A DNA stretch of 64,000 nt, from positions 248,001-312,000 of the forward strand of contig NZ_FQWS01000001.1 in the NCBI RefSeq assembly GCF_900129745.1, given 5' to 3'. The DNA is from Winogradskyella jejuensis. Its GTDB lineage: Bacteria > Bacteroidota > Bacteroidia > Flavobacteriales > Flavobacteriaceae. Of the stretch, positions 18,066 to 27,448 are shown piece by piece. Made by a program: the position numbers and the translations under genes. Position 1 is the stretch's first letter; each line of letters opens with the position of its first letter. The notes under the pieces were generated by a model, which saw only the letters and a list, made by a program, of their open reading frames with translations, did not search any database and was not told the DNA's origin.

Positions 18066-19121
18066 TCACGCTTCAATGACATCAATCCATTGCTGAATTG
18101 TGTTTTCTTCAGTAAATGGTGAATTATAAGCTTCAAGATTATCTACCAATTTAGAATAGAAGTCTTCATCAGTAAGCTTATTAATTGCAGCTACAAATTC
18201 AGCTTTTTTTTGGTCTTCTACTAAAATTCCATTAATTCCATGCTCTATAATTTCAGAAGGCCCACTTTTACAATCAAATGAAATTACTGGAGTTTTGTGC
18301 TGAATGGCTTCTATTAAAACCATAGGAAATCCTTCGCTTTTACTAGTCATCACAAGAGCTTGAGCACCTTTTAGATAAGATGCTACATTAACATCAAATC
18401 CTTTTAAACTAACCAACTCTTCTAAATTATTTTCAGTAATAATGGATTGCAAATAATCACTTTGACTTCCTTCTCCAAAAATGAGAAGGTTAATATTATT
18501 GGTAGGTAACTTAGACGTTTTGTACGCTTCTATCAAAACATCAAACTGCTTGATTTTCTCTAACCTACCTATAGCTATTATATACTTAAACTCTAATTTG
18601 ATTTCCGAAACATCTTCCTTTATTGGGTAATTGTATATGACTCTGCTATTTAAACCTAACTGTCTTGACATCTCTTCTTTGGCCATTTTACTGACCGCAA
18701 CAATTTGCTTATTACTTACTAAAGTTTGCTTTGCTAAAAAGGGAACAGAAACTAAAGGGAAATACAATGATAAATCAAAGTGATGTACACAATACACAAC
18801 TCTAAATTTTCTGAATACAAATTTTGCAAACAGGAGCTCTTTTAACCAATGCATCCTCACACGATGATCAATAATTATATCAAACTTTTGTGCTTTGAAA
18901 TACGCTTTAAATAATTGGAATGCTTTGTATTTTGTATGCGATGCTTTAATTTTTCCGAAGTTATAAAGCTGACCTTTGAAATCATACTTTACATCGTCTC
19001 GCATAATAACTATGGTAACATCATAGTTATTATCGACTAAAGATTGTGATAAATTTGCTACCATTTTTTCGGCTCCACCAGAAGCCAATCTATCAATTAA
19101 TAAGCAAACCTTTTTAGCCAT
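18066..19121 (-). CDS. Family 4 glycosyltransferase
   Basis: The 351-residue protein has the GT-B fold of family 4: the donor-loop LASGGAEKMVANL at residues 12-24, the mid-protein YIIAIGRLEKIKQFDVLIEAY, and the nucleotide-sugar site EGFPMVLIEAIQHKTPVISF with the E-x7-E pattern, then GPSEIIEHGINGILV. These are retaining enzymes acting in the cytoplasm. The stop abuts the convergent GT2 gene and its ATG follows the phosphoethanolamine-transferase-like gene with no gap, so the two are co-transcribed. Confidence 0.88.
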   Translation of the reverse strand: MAKKVCLLIDRLASGGAEKMVANLSQSLVDNNYDVTIVIMRDDVKYDFKGQLYNFGKIKASHTKYKAFQLFKAYFKAQKFDIIIDHRVRMHWLKELLFAKFVFRKFRVVYCVHHFDLSLYFPLVSVPFLAKQTLVSNKQIVAVSKMAKEEMSRQLGLNSRVIYNYPIKEDVSEIKLEFKYIIAIGRLEKIKQFDVLIEAYKTSKLPTNNINLLIFGEGSQSDYLQSIITENNLEELVSLKGFDVNVASYLKGAQALVMTSKSEGFPMVLIEAIQHKTPVISFDCKSGPSEIIEHGINGILVEDQKKAEFVAAINKLTDEDFYSKLVDNLEAYNSPFTEENTIQQWIDVIEA

Positions 19122-20675
19122 CTATTCCTTGACTTTAAAATAAGAATCAAAGTCTCTATCACCAACTATAATTCGCTTTTTTGGTTGATACGCAGAACTA
19201 AAAATACTATTAGTTACATCCATACTAGAATGAGTAACTCCGAACACGTGTCCAATACTATCATAGGTATATTCTGATGTGAACTGTCTATTTTTCTCAT
19301 ATTGAAAATCATTAGGCTTAACAAAACGTTCTGATGTCCAAAGAATAAAAGGAATTTCGAACATATTCTTGGTTACAATTTCTTCAGACCTACCAAAAAA
19401 ATCAGTCCCATTATCATATATATTTTCCCCATGATCTGAGAGGTATAATAATGCACTCTTTTCGTTCTTGTTTTTTAACTTTGATAAAATCTGATTAACA
19501 ATAAAATCGTTATATAATACTGCGTTATCATACTGATTAACTAATCGCTCTTTTTTGGAAATATCCTCAGACTTATCAAACTTATTAAAGCTTGCTGGAT
19601 ACCTATTATCATAGTCGAAATGGGTTCCTATAAGTCTAAGAACTATCATTTTCTTTCCTGGTTTATCAAGTATATCTTCATAATCAGATAAAATAGCTTC
19701 ATCTAAAACCTTAGTATCTCTATCTATTAAATGATTATAAAATTTAAACATTTTTGAAGCCGAAGCAATTTTGCTTATCGCGTTATCGTGAAAACTTATT
19801 GGGCGCTGGTTGGATAGCCAATAAGTGTTATAACCAGCAGCTTTGAATATTTGAACAATATCCACTAAAGTTTCACCGTTAGACATTCTATTTAATGATG
19901 TCAGAATTTTAGGAACAGCTTTAAGGGTAAATACATCAGTTGAAATAACATTATCGTAAGTAAACAAGTCATCCTTTTGGGCATTTAGTAAAGGTGTTGT
20001 TTCACGATTATAGCCATAGAGTTGCATATGGTTTCTATCTGTAGACTCGCCCAGAACCAAAACCAAGACATCGTTATCTGCGGTTATAATTAACTCTTTA
20101 GAATTTACCTTCGGAGAAAACTGCATGTTCTTTTGTAAATCGTAATAACCATAAGTGCCACGCACTGTATTATGATAAGCATTACTTTCTATCAGGCCTG
20201 TGAATTTTAAGAATGTAGTAATAACTATTAATCCAGAAAATCCAACCAGATTAGAGTATTTAAAATTAGGCTTCCATGTCTTACCTTTTAATAAAAAAAA
20301 TAAATATCCATTGAACACAAACACCAAAAGTATTGGCCAACTAAAATAACCTCCTGCAAATTCTTTAAGCTCTTGTGTTCCCGACTCTAACAATAGATAC
20401 ATATAAGAAGACGAAAATGTTGAAGATACTGCCAAATAAGACGTAGTTTCTAACACTATGTAAAATATGTATAGAAATAGAAGTACTACTTTTAAATACT
20501 TATTTTGAAAAAATCTGGTACACAATAGTAATGCTACAAGCACAAAGAAAATGATATCCTCTTTTATATCGCCTTTGTCAAAGACATCCCAATCAACAAA
20601 AACTAAAAAAAACACATACTTTAATAATAGCGGCAGTGCTAAAAGTAGTAAGTGCTTAGTTAATTTAGACTTCAT
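19122..20675 (-). CDS. Phosphoethanolamine transferase-like sulfatase-fold membrane enzyme
   Basis: The 517-residue protein has about five membrane segments in the first 170 residues and a C-terminal alkaline-phosphatase/sulfatase-fold domain. Motifs: VLVLGESTDRNHMQLYGYNR with the metal-binding Glu, STDVFTLKAVPKIL with the likely nucleophile Thr, and LYLSDHGENIYDNG with the metal-binding Asp-His. EptA/CptA-type enzymes move phosphoethanolamine from phosphatidylethanolamine to lipid A, LPS core or glycans on the periplasmic side. Position in a glycan cluster fits decoration of the product; the acceptor is unknown. It overlaps the upstream flippase gene by 11 bases. Confidence 0.83.
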   Translation of the reverse strand: MKSKLTKHLLLLALPLLLKYVFFLVFVDWDVFDKGDIKEDIIFFVLVALLLCTRFFQNKYLKVVLLFLYIFYIVLETTSYLAVSSTFSSSYMYLLLESGTQELKEFAGGYFSWPILLVFVFNGYLFFLLKGKTWKPNFKYSNLVGFSGLIVITTFLKFTGLIESNAYHNTVRGTYGYYDLQKNMQFSPKVNSKELIITADNDVLVLVLGESTDRNHMQLYGYNRETTPLLNAQKDDLFTYDNVISTDVFTLKAVPKILTSLNRMSNGETLVDIVQIFKAAGYNTYWLSNQRPISFHDNAISKIASASKMFKFYNHLIDRDTKVLDEAILSDYEDILDKPGKKMIVLRLIGTHFDYDNRYPASFNKFDKSEDISKKERLVNQYDNAVLYNDFIVNQILSKLKNKNEKSALLYLSDHGENIYDNGTDFFGRSEEIVTKNMFEIPFILWTSERFVKPNDFQYEKNRQFTSEYTYDSIGHVFGVTHSSMDVTNSIFSSAYQPKKRIIVGDRDFDSYFKVKE

Positions 20676-21933
20676 CAGATGTTAGATAATTTTTATTCTT
20701 CGTAAATATAACTAAACTCACAACTATTAAATATAAGCCCGTGCTTAATATATAGGCATAAAAAACACCTTCAAGATTCTGAGAATTCAAAAAGTAAAGA
20801 CTGAAAATATAAAATGAAATATAAATGATGGCATCAGTTATAAAATAATAACTAACCATTTTTTTTGCATGAAACTGGTAGGCCAAAGAAAAACCAATAA
20901 TCTTCATAAAATCACCAGCAAACTGTAAAGCAAAATACTTTTCTATTGAAATAAATGCATCCGTTAGAAACAATTTTATAACAAAAAAACGCACCAAATA
21001 TAAAGCAGTAAATAGTACTAAAAGTAAAGGTATTAAGCGCTTAAAATAGTAAGACATAATGGCTTTATAACCTTTAAGGGTTTTGTTAACAGATAGTTTT
21101 GGCAATAAATAAAGTGTGAAAATTGAGGTGAAAAATATCATGTAAAACATCGATACTTTATTTACAGCCTCCCAATACCCTGCGACTTCTTCTCCGTTTG
21201 TTTTAATAATATTATTTCTAATTAGTAAATAAGAAACACTCAATAAAATTGTTGAATATGTAGCCATTAAAATATAAGTAGACATGGATTTTATAATTTC
21301 TACAGATATGTTTTTTAAGATGGATAAAAAATTAGTAAAGATTAACCTTACCTGCTTTAAGGTTAAGCTAATTACAAATGTAAGAGCAGATACAATTATT
21401 ACAGCTAGTAAAGCGCCTCTAAAATTATAGTTATAAACCAATACCGCTGTCAAAGAAGCATTTGTAATACTGTAAAGCACTACCAAAACTGTATAACTCT
21501 TTAATTTCTGAAGCCCATTTACTATATATAAAATAATTGAGTTTAGTGAAATTAATGGTAGCAAAACCGCCAGATAAACAAATATATCTCTGAAGCCATC
21601 AGTTTTAAAAGCATAAATACTTAATTGATTTGAAAAAATGATAAGAAAAATCCCAATAAATACTGACAGACAAAAACTGAAGAAAATGATTGATGCAACA
21701 ATCTTTGAAAAATAGAACTTATCATTCTTATTTTCTGCGATATGTCTAATTGTCCCACTTTGAAAACCGTTTGCTGTAATTCCAACAAAAATTTGGAATA
21801 TATTTCTGAAATTCCCAACCAAAGCATAACCACTCGGACCAAGAAAAATAGCACTAACCTTAGATACTATGAAAGAAGATACTAGCTTAAAAAAAACTAT
21901 AACAGCATTATAGGATAACAACTTATAAAACAT
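20665..21933 (-). CDS. Wzx-type polysaccharide flippase
   Basis: The 422-residue protein has about twelve hydrophobic helices and the layout of MOP-superfamily O-antigen translocases (WzxE/WzxB-like). The N-terminal helix followed by SKVSAIFLGPSGYALVGN and NGFQSGTIRHIAE is typical. It would flip a lipid-linked glycan across the inner membrane. The next gene upstream (21984-23282) encodes a second flippase with the same architecture and matching landmarks (SKFIAIFIGAEGLALIGN), so the two look like old tandem duplicates. It overlaps the transferase gene downstream by 11 bases. Confidence 0.86.
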   Translation of the reverse strand: MFYKLLSYNAVIVFFKLVSSFIVSKVSAIFLGPSGYALVGNFRNIFQIFVGITANGFQSGTIRHIAENKNDKFYFSKIVASIIFFSFCLSVFIGIFLIIFSNQLSIYAFKTDGFRDIFVYLAVLLPLISLNSIILYIVNGLQKLKSYTVLVVLYSITNASLTAVLVYNYNFRGALLAVIIVSALTFVISLTLKQVRLIFTNFLSILKNISVEIIKSMSTYILMATYSTILLSVSYLLIRNNIIKTNGEEVAGYWEAVNKVSMFYMIFFTSIFTLYLLPKLSVNKTLKGYKAIMSYYFKRLIPLLLVLFTALYLVRFFVIKLFLTDAFISIEKYFALQFAGDFMKIIGFSLAYQFHAKKMVSYYFITDAIIYISFYIFSLYFLNSQNLEGVFYAYILSTGLYLIVVSLVIFTKNKNYLTSDEV

Positions 21934-21983
21934 ATAGTTTTAAAATTTAAACTTTTCTAGAAATATAATAATTAAATGATTTG

Positions 21984-23282
21984 CTATACAGTGTCTTCAG
22001 GAATTATTCCAAAGAGTGAACTACTAAATATGAGTATAACGATTCCAAAATGCAATAAGTGTGTAAAAAAGTGCCCCATTACAGCACCTTCTAAACCAAA
22101 AACATCGATTAAATATATACTCGAAAAATAGAGCGTTACAAAAAGAAATACTTCCAGAATAATAAAATGACTAAACATCTTTTTAGCTAAAAACTGGTAA
22201 GCAATTACCATTGCTAAAACTCTAATAAAATCTCCTAGAATTTGCCACATAAACAAATCTCCGGTTGGTAGAAACTCCTCTGAAAAAATTAATGTTACTA
22301 CAAACTTTCTCGTTAAATACATAACAATCAATAGACCTGCAAAGTATGGCAAAAGGGTTTTGTAAAAACTAAGTGCCTCAGTTCTAAAATCTTTTTTCGT
22401 ATTAATTTTTGCCAACTTTGGCACTAGATACAAAGCAATTAAAGAGTTTACAAACATCAAATAATAATCAGATATTCGATTCATAGCTTCCCAATAACCT
22501 GCCTCTTGTAAACCTATTTCGCCAATGATATAATTACGTATTAATATCATTACTATTGGAAGTGCTACAGCACTAGATAAAGCCATAACAGAATATGGAC
22601 TTAGTTTATTTAGCATAGTCGAAGAAACGCTGGTAATTTTTACAAACGGTACTAAACTCGTTCTGAATAAAATACCAACAAGTGTTATTAAAAAAATGAG
22701 ACCAGGTGTAATAGCTATAGCCACTAATGCCCCATCTATGCGATCTTGCCAAATAAGTAATAGCGTTATAAGAAGCCCTCCAATTTGTCCAATAATATTA
22801 ATAACTAACAAAAATTTATACTTGGAGTATCCATTCATTATAGCAAAACAGAATGCATTTAACGAATAAAGAGGAAGCACAAAAGCTAAAATCTCTATGA
22901 CATAAGTGTAGTCAGCTCCTCCAAACAAGAATGAATTGATATAACTAGCAAAGTAATAACAACACAATGCAGCAACCATAGTACTTAAAAAGCCTATATA
23001 AAATGCCGTAGAAAGCACTTTACTTAACTCCTCTTTTTTTTCCTTAAACTCTGCTATATACTTAACAAGGCCATTGTAGAATCCTAATGCGGAGAAAGAC
23101 TGTATTGCTTTAAGAAAACTAGAAATATTACCAATAAGAGCTAAACCTTCCGCTCCGATAAAAATGGCTATAAACTTAGAGGTAAACAATCCTGCTATAA
23201 TTCTCAAGCCAACGGTAAACGAGTTTAGGCTAGCAACATTAAATAATACGTTAGTGTTGATGTACCGATTGAATTTTTTCAA
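21984..23282 (-). CDS. Wzx-type polysaccharide flippase, paralogue of the neighbouring one
   Basis: The 432-residue protein has about twelve hydrophobic helices and the signature stretch SKFIAIFIGAEGLALIGNISS near the N-terminus, then GFYNGLVKYIAEFKEKKEEL. It aligns by eye with the adjacent flippase across both ends, including LMLIRNYI/LLIRNNII and EAGYWEAMNRISDYYLMF versus VAGYWEAVNKVSMFYMIF. Having two in a row suggests either two different glycan substrates or a heteromeric or redundant pair. It is the first gene of the minus-strand glycan transcript (23282 to 18066). Confidence 0.86.
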   Translation of the reverse strand: MKKFNRYINTNVLFNVASLNSFTVGLRIIAGLFTSKFIAIFIGAEGLALIGNISSFLKAIQSFSALGFYNGLVKYIAEFKEKKEELSKVLSTAFYIGFLSTMVAALCCYYFASYINSFLFGGADYTYVIEILAFVLPLYSLNAFCFAIMNGYSKYKFLLVINIIGQIGGLLITLLLIWQDRIDGALVAIAITPGLIFLITLVGILFRTSLVPFVKITSVSSTMLNKLSPYSVMALSSAVALPIVMILIRNYIIGEIGLQEAGYWEAMNRISDYYLMFVNSLIALYLVPKLAKINTKKDFRTEALSFYKTLLPYFAGLLIVMYLTRKFVVTLIFSEEFLPTGDLFMWQILGDFIRVLAMVIAYQFLAKKMFSHFIILEVFLFVTLYFSSIYLIDVFGLEGAVMGHFFTHLLHFGIVILIFSSSLFGIIPEDTV

Positions 23283-23367
23283 TGCTATTTAGGAGATATT
23301 TGTTGATAACAAATCTAGTCGTTTACAACTTTACTTCAAACATAACATCGTAAAAATTAATACTGTA

Positions 23368-23607
23368 CTATTTAGAAGGCTTTATCAAGTAACAAAGATT
23401 TACAGCAAAAATCGCAGTATTTGCAATGATGATTGGCAAACCAATTCTCAATGTTGGCATTAAAAATCCGTATATGATAAATAAAATACAACCAGACATG
23501 TTAACTAGGCGTAACTTCTTTACGTCTTTCATCGTAAAGGACAATAACACCATAAATGATGCTAAATATCCTACATATTCTGTTCCTGTTATTCCAAATA
23601 ATTCCAT
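23368..23607 (-). CDS. Small SemiSWEET/YgjV-like membrane protein
   Basis: The 79-residue protein has three hydrophobic segments (about residues 10-26, 36-52 and 54-72). The pattern GYLASFMVLLSFTMKDVKKLRLVNMSG followed by IIYGF is that of small bacterial relatives of SWEET sugar transporters and YgjV. Databases often mislabel such proteins as uroporphyrinogen decarboxylase. It would work as a dimer in the inner membrane; the substrate is unknown. It sits between typA and the flippase genes on the same strand. Confidence 0.65.
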   Translation of the reverse strand: MELFGITGTEYVGYLASFMVLLSFTMKDVKKLRLVNMSGCILFIIYGFLMPTLRIGLPIIIANTAIFAVNLCYLIKPSK

Positions 23608-23653
23608 CTTATTTCCGCGAAATCGGTAATTTTCAATTAATAGTTAAGCTGAA

Positions 23654-23687
23654 AAAAGAGAAATTCTATTGCTAAAATTTCTCTTTT
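23654..23687 (-). terminator. Rho-independent terminator of typA
   Basis: AAAAGAGAAATT (23654-23665) and AATTTCTCTTTT (23676-23687) make a perfect 12-bp stem with a 10-base loop. On the - strand it lies 26 bases after the typA stop and runs into a T-tract. Confidence 0.85.
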
Positions 23688-23713
23688 ATATTTATGTTAG
23701 AATTTCTAAAATT

Positions 23714-25513
23714 CTAGTGAATCTTGTTACGCTTACGATCAACTTCCTTCAAGAAAATCTTACGTAATCTTAAGTGGTTTGGAGTCACCTCAACATATTC
23801 ATCTTTCTGAATATATTCTAGAGCTTCTTCTAAACTAAACTTAATTGCTGGTACAATTTTAGCTTTATCATCTGCTCCAGAAGAACGTACATTACTCAAC
23901 TTTTTAGTTTTGGTAACATTGACCGTCATATCATCTCCACGAGAGTTTTCGCCAATAACCTGACCTTCATATATATCTTCACCTGGGTCTACAAAAAACT
24001 TACCACGATCTTGTAATTTATCAATAGAATAAGGTATCGCCTGTCCGTTTTCCATAGATACCAACGACCCATTTTGTCTTTCAGGAATACCACCTTTTAG
24101 TGGTTGATATTCTTTAAATCGGTGTGCCATAATTGCCTCACCAGCAGTTGCAGTTAATAATTGGTTACGTAAACCAATAATACCTCGAGAAGGAACTATG
24201 AACTCACAAACCATACGGTCACCTTTGGCTTCCATACTTAGCATTTCACCTTTACGCATCGTTACCATTTCAATAGCTTTACCAGAAACGTGCTCTGGTA
24301 AATCAATAGTCATTTCTTCAAAAGGCTCGCATTTTACACCATCAATTTCTTTAATGATTACCTGTGGCTGACCGATTTGCAATTCGTAGCCTTCGCGACG
24401 CATCGTCTCAATTAAAACCGATAAGTGTAATACACCACGACCAAAAACCATAAACTTGTCAGCACTATCAGTCTCTTCAACTCGTAATGCCAAATTCTTT
24501 TCAAGTTCTTTAGTTAAGCGGTCTTTAATATGTCTAGACGTTACAAATTTTCCATCTTTACCAAAGAAAGGACTATCGTTAATCGTAAACAACATACTCA
24601 TCGTAGGCTCATCAATAGCAATAGTTTTTAAACCTTCTGGATTTTCAAAATCGGCAACAGTATCACCAATTTCAAAACCTTCAAGACCTACAATAGCACA
24701 TATGTCACCAGCAACTACTTCGTCTACTTTCTTACGACCGAGACCTTCAAACGTATGTAATTCTTTAATCTTATTTTTTACAATAGAGCCATCACGCTTT
24801 ACCAAAGATATCTGCTGATTTACTTTTAAGTTTCCTCTTGTTAATCTTCCGATTGCAATTCGTCCTGTAAACGATGAAAAATCTAAAGATGTAATTAACA
24901 TCTGCGTTGTTCCTTCTTCAATTTTTGGCTCAGGAATATGCTCAATCACCATATCTAATAATGGCTCAATATTTTCAGTTTGTTTCTGCCAATCCTCACT
25001 CATCCAGTTGTTTTTTGCCGAGCCATAAACGGTTGGGAAGTCTAACTGCCATTCTTCTGCACCAAGCTCAAACATTAAGTCAAACACCTTTTCATGTACC
25101 TCATCTGGTGTACAGTTTTCCTTATCAACTTTATTAATAACTACACAAGGTTTCAGCCCTAAATCAATCGCTTTTTGTAACACAAAACGCGTTTGTGGCA
25201 TCGGTCCTTCAAAAGCATCAACCAATAAAAGCACACCATCGGCCATGTTTAAAACACGCTCCACTTCTCCACCAAAATCGGCGTGACCAGGCGTATCAAT
25301 AATATTAATTTTAGTGTCTTTATAGATTACCGAAACGTTTTTAGAAGTAATTGTAATTCCTCTTTCACGCTCTAAATCGTTGTTATCCAAAATTAAATCG
25401 CCTGTATTCTCGTTTTCACGGAATAACTGACAGTGATACATAATTTTATCTACCAAGGTGGTTTTACCGTGGTCAACGTGCGCAATAATTGCAATATTTT
25501 TAATAGTCGCCAT
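23714..25513 (-). CDS. typA: Ribosome-associated translational GTPase TypA/BipA
   Basis: The 599-residue protein shows the full GTPase set: G1 AHVDHGKTTL (10-19), switch I RERGITI, G3 DTPGHADFGGEV, G4 NKVDKE and G5 GSAKNNW, followed by the EF-G-like domains II, III and V and the BipA-specific C-terminal domain with VVTPNHLRLRK near the end. TypA binds the 70S ribosome and supports translation and 50S assembly, especially at low temperature. The length is normal (about 600 residues). It is followed on the - strand by a strong terminator. Confidence 0.95.
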   Translation of the reverse strand: MATIKNIAIIAHVDHGKTTLVDKIMYHCQLFRENENTGDLILDNNDLERERGITITSKNVSVIYKDTKINIIDTPGHADFGGEVERVLNMADGVLLLVDAFEGPMPQTRFVLQKAIDLGLKPCVVINKVDKENCTPDEVHEKVFDLMFELGAEEWQLDFPTVYGSAKNNWMSEDWQKQTENIEPLLDMVIEHIPEPKIEEGTTQMLITSLDFSSFTGRIAIGRLTRGNLKVNQQISLVKRDGSIVKNKIKELHTFEGLGRKKVDEVVAGDICAIVGLEGFEIGDTVADFENPEGLKTIAIDEPTMSMLFTINDSPFFGKDGKFVTSRHIKDRLTKELEKNLALRVEETDSADKFMVFGRGVLHLSVLIETMRREGYELQIGQPQVIIKEIDGVKCEPFEEMTIDLPEHVSGKAIEMVTMRKGEMLSMEAKGDRMVCEFIVPSRGIIGLRNQLLTATAGEAIMAHRFKEYQPLKGGIPERQNGSLVSMENGQAIPYSIDKLQDRGKFFVDPGEDIYEGQVIGENSRGDDMTVNVTKTKKLSNVRSSGADDKAKIVPAIKFSLEEALEYIQKDEYVEVTPNHLRLRKIFLKEVDRKRNKIH

Positions 25514-25590
25514 AATAGGTGCTGATTTTAAGCGTGCAAAGATACGCTTAATAATTGGATATCTGTTTAACTTATTTCAGTATCTTTTTT

Positions 25591-25763
25591 GGGCGTTCCA
25601 TCTTCCGCTAAAGCTTCAGATGACCGCGCTGTCCGCTGTATCTTTTTATGCTTAATTTATTCATTTTCAGAAGGTAGAAAACAAATAAAATTTTTCAGTC
25701 AAAATTAGATTCAATTATCCAAAGGCATAAAAAGGATGCCGCTGCCATCGCTAACGCGAACGC
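25591..25763. repeat. Intergenic repeat element with inverted ends (GGGCGTT ... AACGC)
   Basis: Most of the 280-base gap between typA and kdsA is filled by a non-coding element. It begins GGGCGTTCC (25591-25599), contains CGCGCTGTCCGCTGTATC, has an internal inverted pair CTTTTTATGC (25642-25651) / GCATAAAAAG (25725-25734), and ends with GGATGCCGCTGCCATCGCTA then AACGC. I recognise this wording from repeats common in flavobacterial genomes, but cannot count copies here. No ORF fits it. Confidence 0.6.
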
Positions 25764-25797
25764 ACTAACTTATGTTATTTAAACTCGAAACTTATGG

Positions 25798-25805
25798 TAT
25801 ATTTG
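25798..25805 (+). promoter_or_regulatory. Putative kdsA -7 promoter box
   Basis: TATATTTG matches the Bacteroidota -7 consensus TAnnTTTG exactly and lies 24 bases before the chosen kdsA ATG. The alternative ATG at 25794 would be upstream of the predicted transcript start, which argues against it. No clear -33 TTG was found. Confidence 0.55.
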
Positions 25806-25829
25806 CATCGTAATTTTAAAGGTTTCATC

Positions 25830-26648
25830 ATGGCACTTCAAAACATACCAAACATAAAACACGTAAATTCAGATAACTTCTTTTTACTCTGTGGCCCATG
25901 CGCAATCGAAGGCGAAGACATGGCATTACGTATTGCCGAAAAAGTTATTTCTATTACAGATAAATTAGAAATTCCTTACGTGTTTAAAGGAAGTTTTAAA
26001 AAAGCCAACCGCAGCCGAATTGATAGTTTTACGGGCATTGGCAATGAAAAGGCACTAAAAATTCTTCGTAAAGTCTCCGAAACTTTTGATGTACCAACGG
26101 TGACTGATATCCATGAAGCATCAGATGCTGACATGGCTGCAGAATATGTAGATGTACTTCAAATTCCTGCATTCCTCGTACGCCAAACTGATTTAGTTGT
26201 AGCGGCAGCAGAAACAGGAAAAACTGTCAACCTAAAAAAAGGACAATTTATGAGTCCCGAAGCCATGAAGCATGCCGTACAAAAGGTAAAAGATGCTGGA
26301 AACGAACACGCTTGGATTACAGACCGTGGCACCATGTTTGGCTACCAAGATATGATTGTAGATTTTAGAGGCATACCAACGATGCGCGAGTATGCGCCTA
26401 CTGTTCTAGATGTTACGCATTCCCTTCAACAACCAAATCAATCTGTTGGAGTTACTGGTGGCCGACCAGATATGATAGAAACCATTGCTCGCGCTGGCGT
26501 TGTAAATAATGTAGATGGTTTATTCATCGAAACACATTTTGACCCAGCTAATGCAAAAAGTGATGGTGCCAATATGTTACACCTGGATAATTTGGAAAGC
26601 TTATTGACAAATCTGACTGCTATTAGAAAAGTAGTTACTAATTTTTAG
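25830..26648 (+). CDS. kdsA: 3-deoxy-8-phosphooctulonate synthase (Kdo-8-P synthase)
   Basis: From the ATG at 25830 the enzyme has 272 residues, close to the usual length. It shows FFLLCGPCAIEGEDMA near the N-terminus, GSFKKANRSR, the ITDRGTMFGYQDMIVDFR block and DVTHSLQQPN plus GGRPDMIETIARAG. It condenses arabinose-5-phosphate and phosphoenolpyruvate to make Kdo-8-phosphate for the LPS inner core. The presence of Cys in CGPCAIEG leaves open whether it is the metal-dependent form; I could not decide. It overlaps the convergent DUF1801 gene by 11 bases. It is not in the glycan locus proper but serves the same envelope pathway. Confidence 0.93.
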   Translation: MALQNIPNIKHVNSDNFFLLCGPCAIEGEDMALRIAEKVISITDKLEIPYVFKGSFKKANRSRIDSFTGIGNEKALKILRKVSETFDVPTVTDIHEASDADMAAEYVDVLQIPAFLVRQTDLVVAAAETGKTVNLKKGQFMSPEAMKHAVQKVKDAGNEHAWITDRGTMFGYQDMIVDFRGIPTMREYAPTVLDVTHSLQQPNQSVGVTGGRPDMIETIARAGVVNNVDGLFIETHFDPANAKSDGANMLHLDNLESLLTNLTAIRKVVTNF

Positions 26649-27021
26649 CCTTACCTACTCTTGTAAGCTTAAATGGATTGATATTAATTCGCAGTTGTTC
26701 TTCTAAAACATATTGAATAACCTCATCATTAATATCTTCAACCAATTTGTAACGCAATGACGTTACGGACTTTCTGTTTTCGGTTACAAAATGTTCTCTA
26801 TACTCAGTTAATTTGTCGCCATGCCAAAAGGCTAAATCCACATAGTTTTTTGATTGATTAAGATAACAAACAGGCAAATCGTTGTTGTAATAAAACGGAA
26901 TCCGCCACTTGTATAATAATTCTGGCTCAGGTAAAATAGCTTCAATAACAGACTGAAGTTGTAACAATATAGATTTGAATGGCTCTTCCTGTTTTAGTAT
27001 ATAGTCTTCAGCAGGTTTCAT
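26638..27021 (-). CDS. DUF1801 (YdhG-like) domain protein
   Basis: The 127-residue protein has the DUF1801 pattern: an N-terminal helix ending FKSILLQLQSVIEAILPEPELLYKWRIPFYYNN, then strands VCYLNQSKNYVDLAFWHG. The fold is small alpha/beta; the biochemical role of the family is not established. It overlaps kdsA tail-to-tail by 11 bases and follows the small membrane protein gene by seven bases, so the two minus-strand genes are probably one transcript. Confidence 0.78.
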   Translation of the reverse strand: MKPAEDYILKQEEPFKSILLQLQSVIEAILPEPELLYKWRIPFYYNNDLPVCYLNQSKNYVDLAFWHGDKLTEYREHFVTENRKSVTSLRYKLVEDINDEVIQYVLEEQLRININPFKLTRVGKAKN

Positions 27022-27028
27022 TACTGAT

Positions 27029-27364
27029 TTAGAACAGCCTTAAAATTCCAATTACTATTAAAGCAATTCCTACTATAGCCTTAAATGGCATAAGTTTGGC
27101 AGATATTTTTTTAATAGACTCCACCTTAATAACATGAGTTAATAACAATAATCCTCCAACAAGCTCTACAGCTGTATAGAGCAAATTACCCCAAAAATAC
27201 CATATACCAAAGAATATTAATGCACCACCAATTACGGTTTGAAACGGCACTAAATATCCTGCTATTTTATTAAAAAAATTAGCTTCTCCATCCCATTTAT
27301 CTAATGTTGCTAATCCTAGTAAGATTCCACCTGAAATACATGCAATCGTTAAAAGTAATCCCAT
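27029..27364 (-). CDS. Small inner-membrane protein of unknown function
   Basis: The 111-residue protein has about four hydrophobic helices (near residues 2-20, 36-58, 60-80 and 92-110) and two similar halves: LVPFQTVIGGALIFFGIWYF and LMPFKAIVGIALIVIGILRL, which suggests an internal duplication. There is no signal for a function. It is divergent from the operator-bearing creD cluster starting at 27476, with 111 bases between start codons; the palindrome at 27449-27467 lies in that gap and could affect both. Confidence 0.7.
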   Translation of the reverse strand: MGLLLTIACISGGILLGLATLDKWDGEANFFNKIAGYLVPFQTVIGGALIFFGIWYFWGNLLYTAVELVGGLLLLTHVIKVESIKKISAKLMPFKAIVGIALIVIGILRLF

Positions 27365-27448
27365 AATGTTTTTGATTTTAAAAGTTAGATAGCTTAAAAT
27401 TAGTTAAAATCTTCTGAAATAGATTTGTTAGTTCTATTCTTTTTATTT

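Noticed and set aside
24456..24818. 120-codon frame antisense to typA
   Set aside because: It is a shadow of the highly conserved typA gene on the opposite strand.
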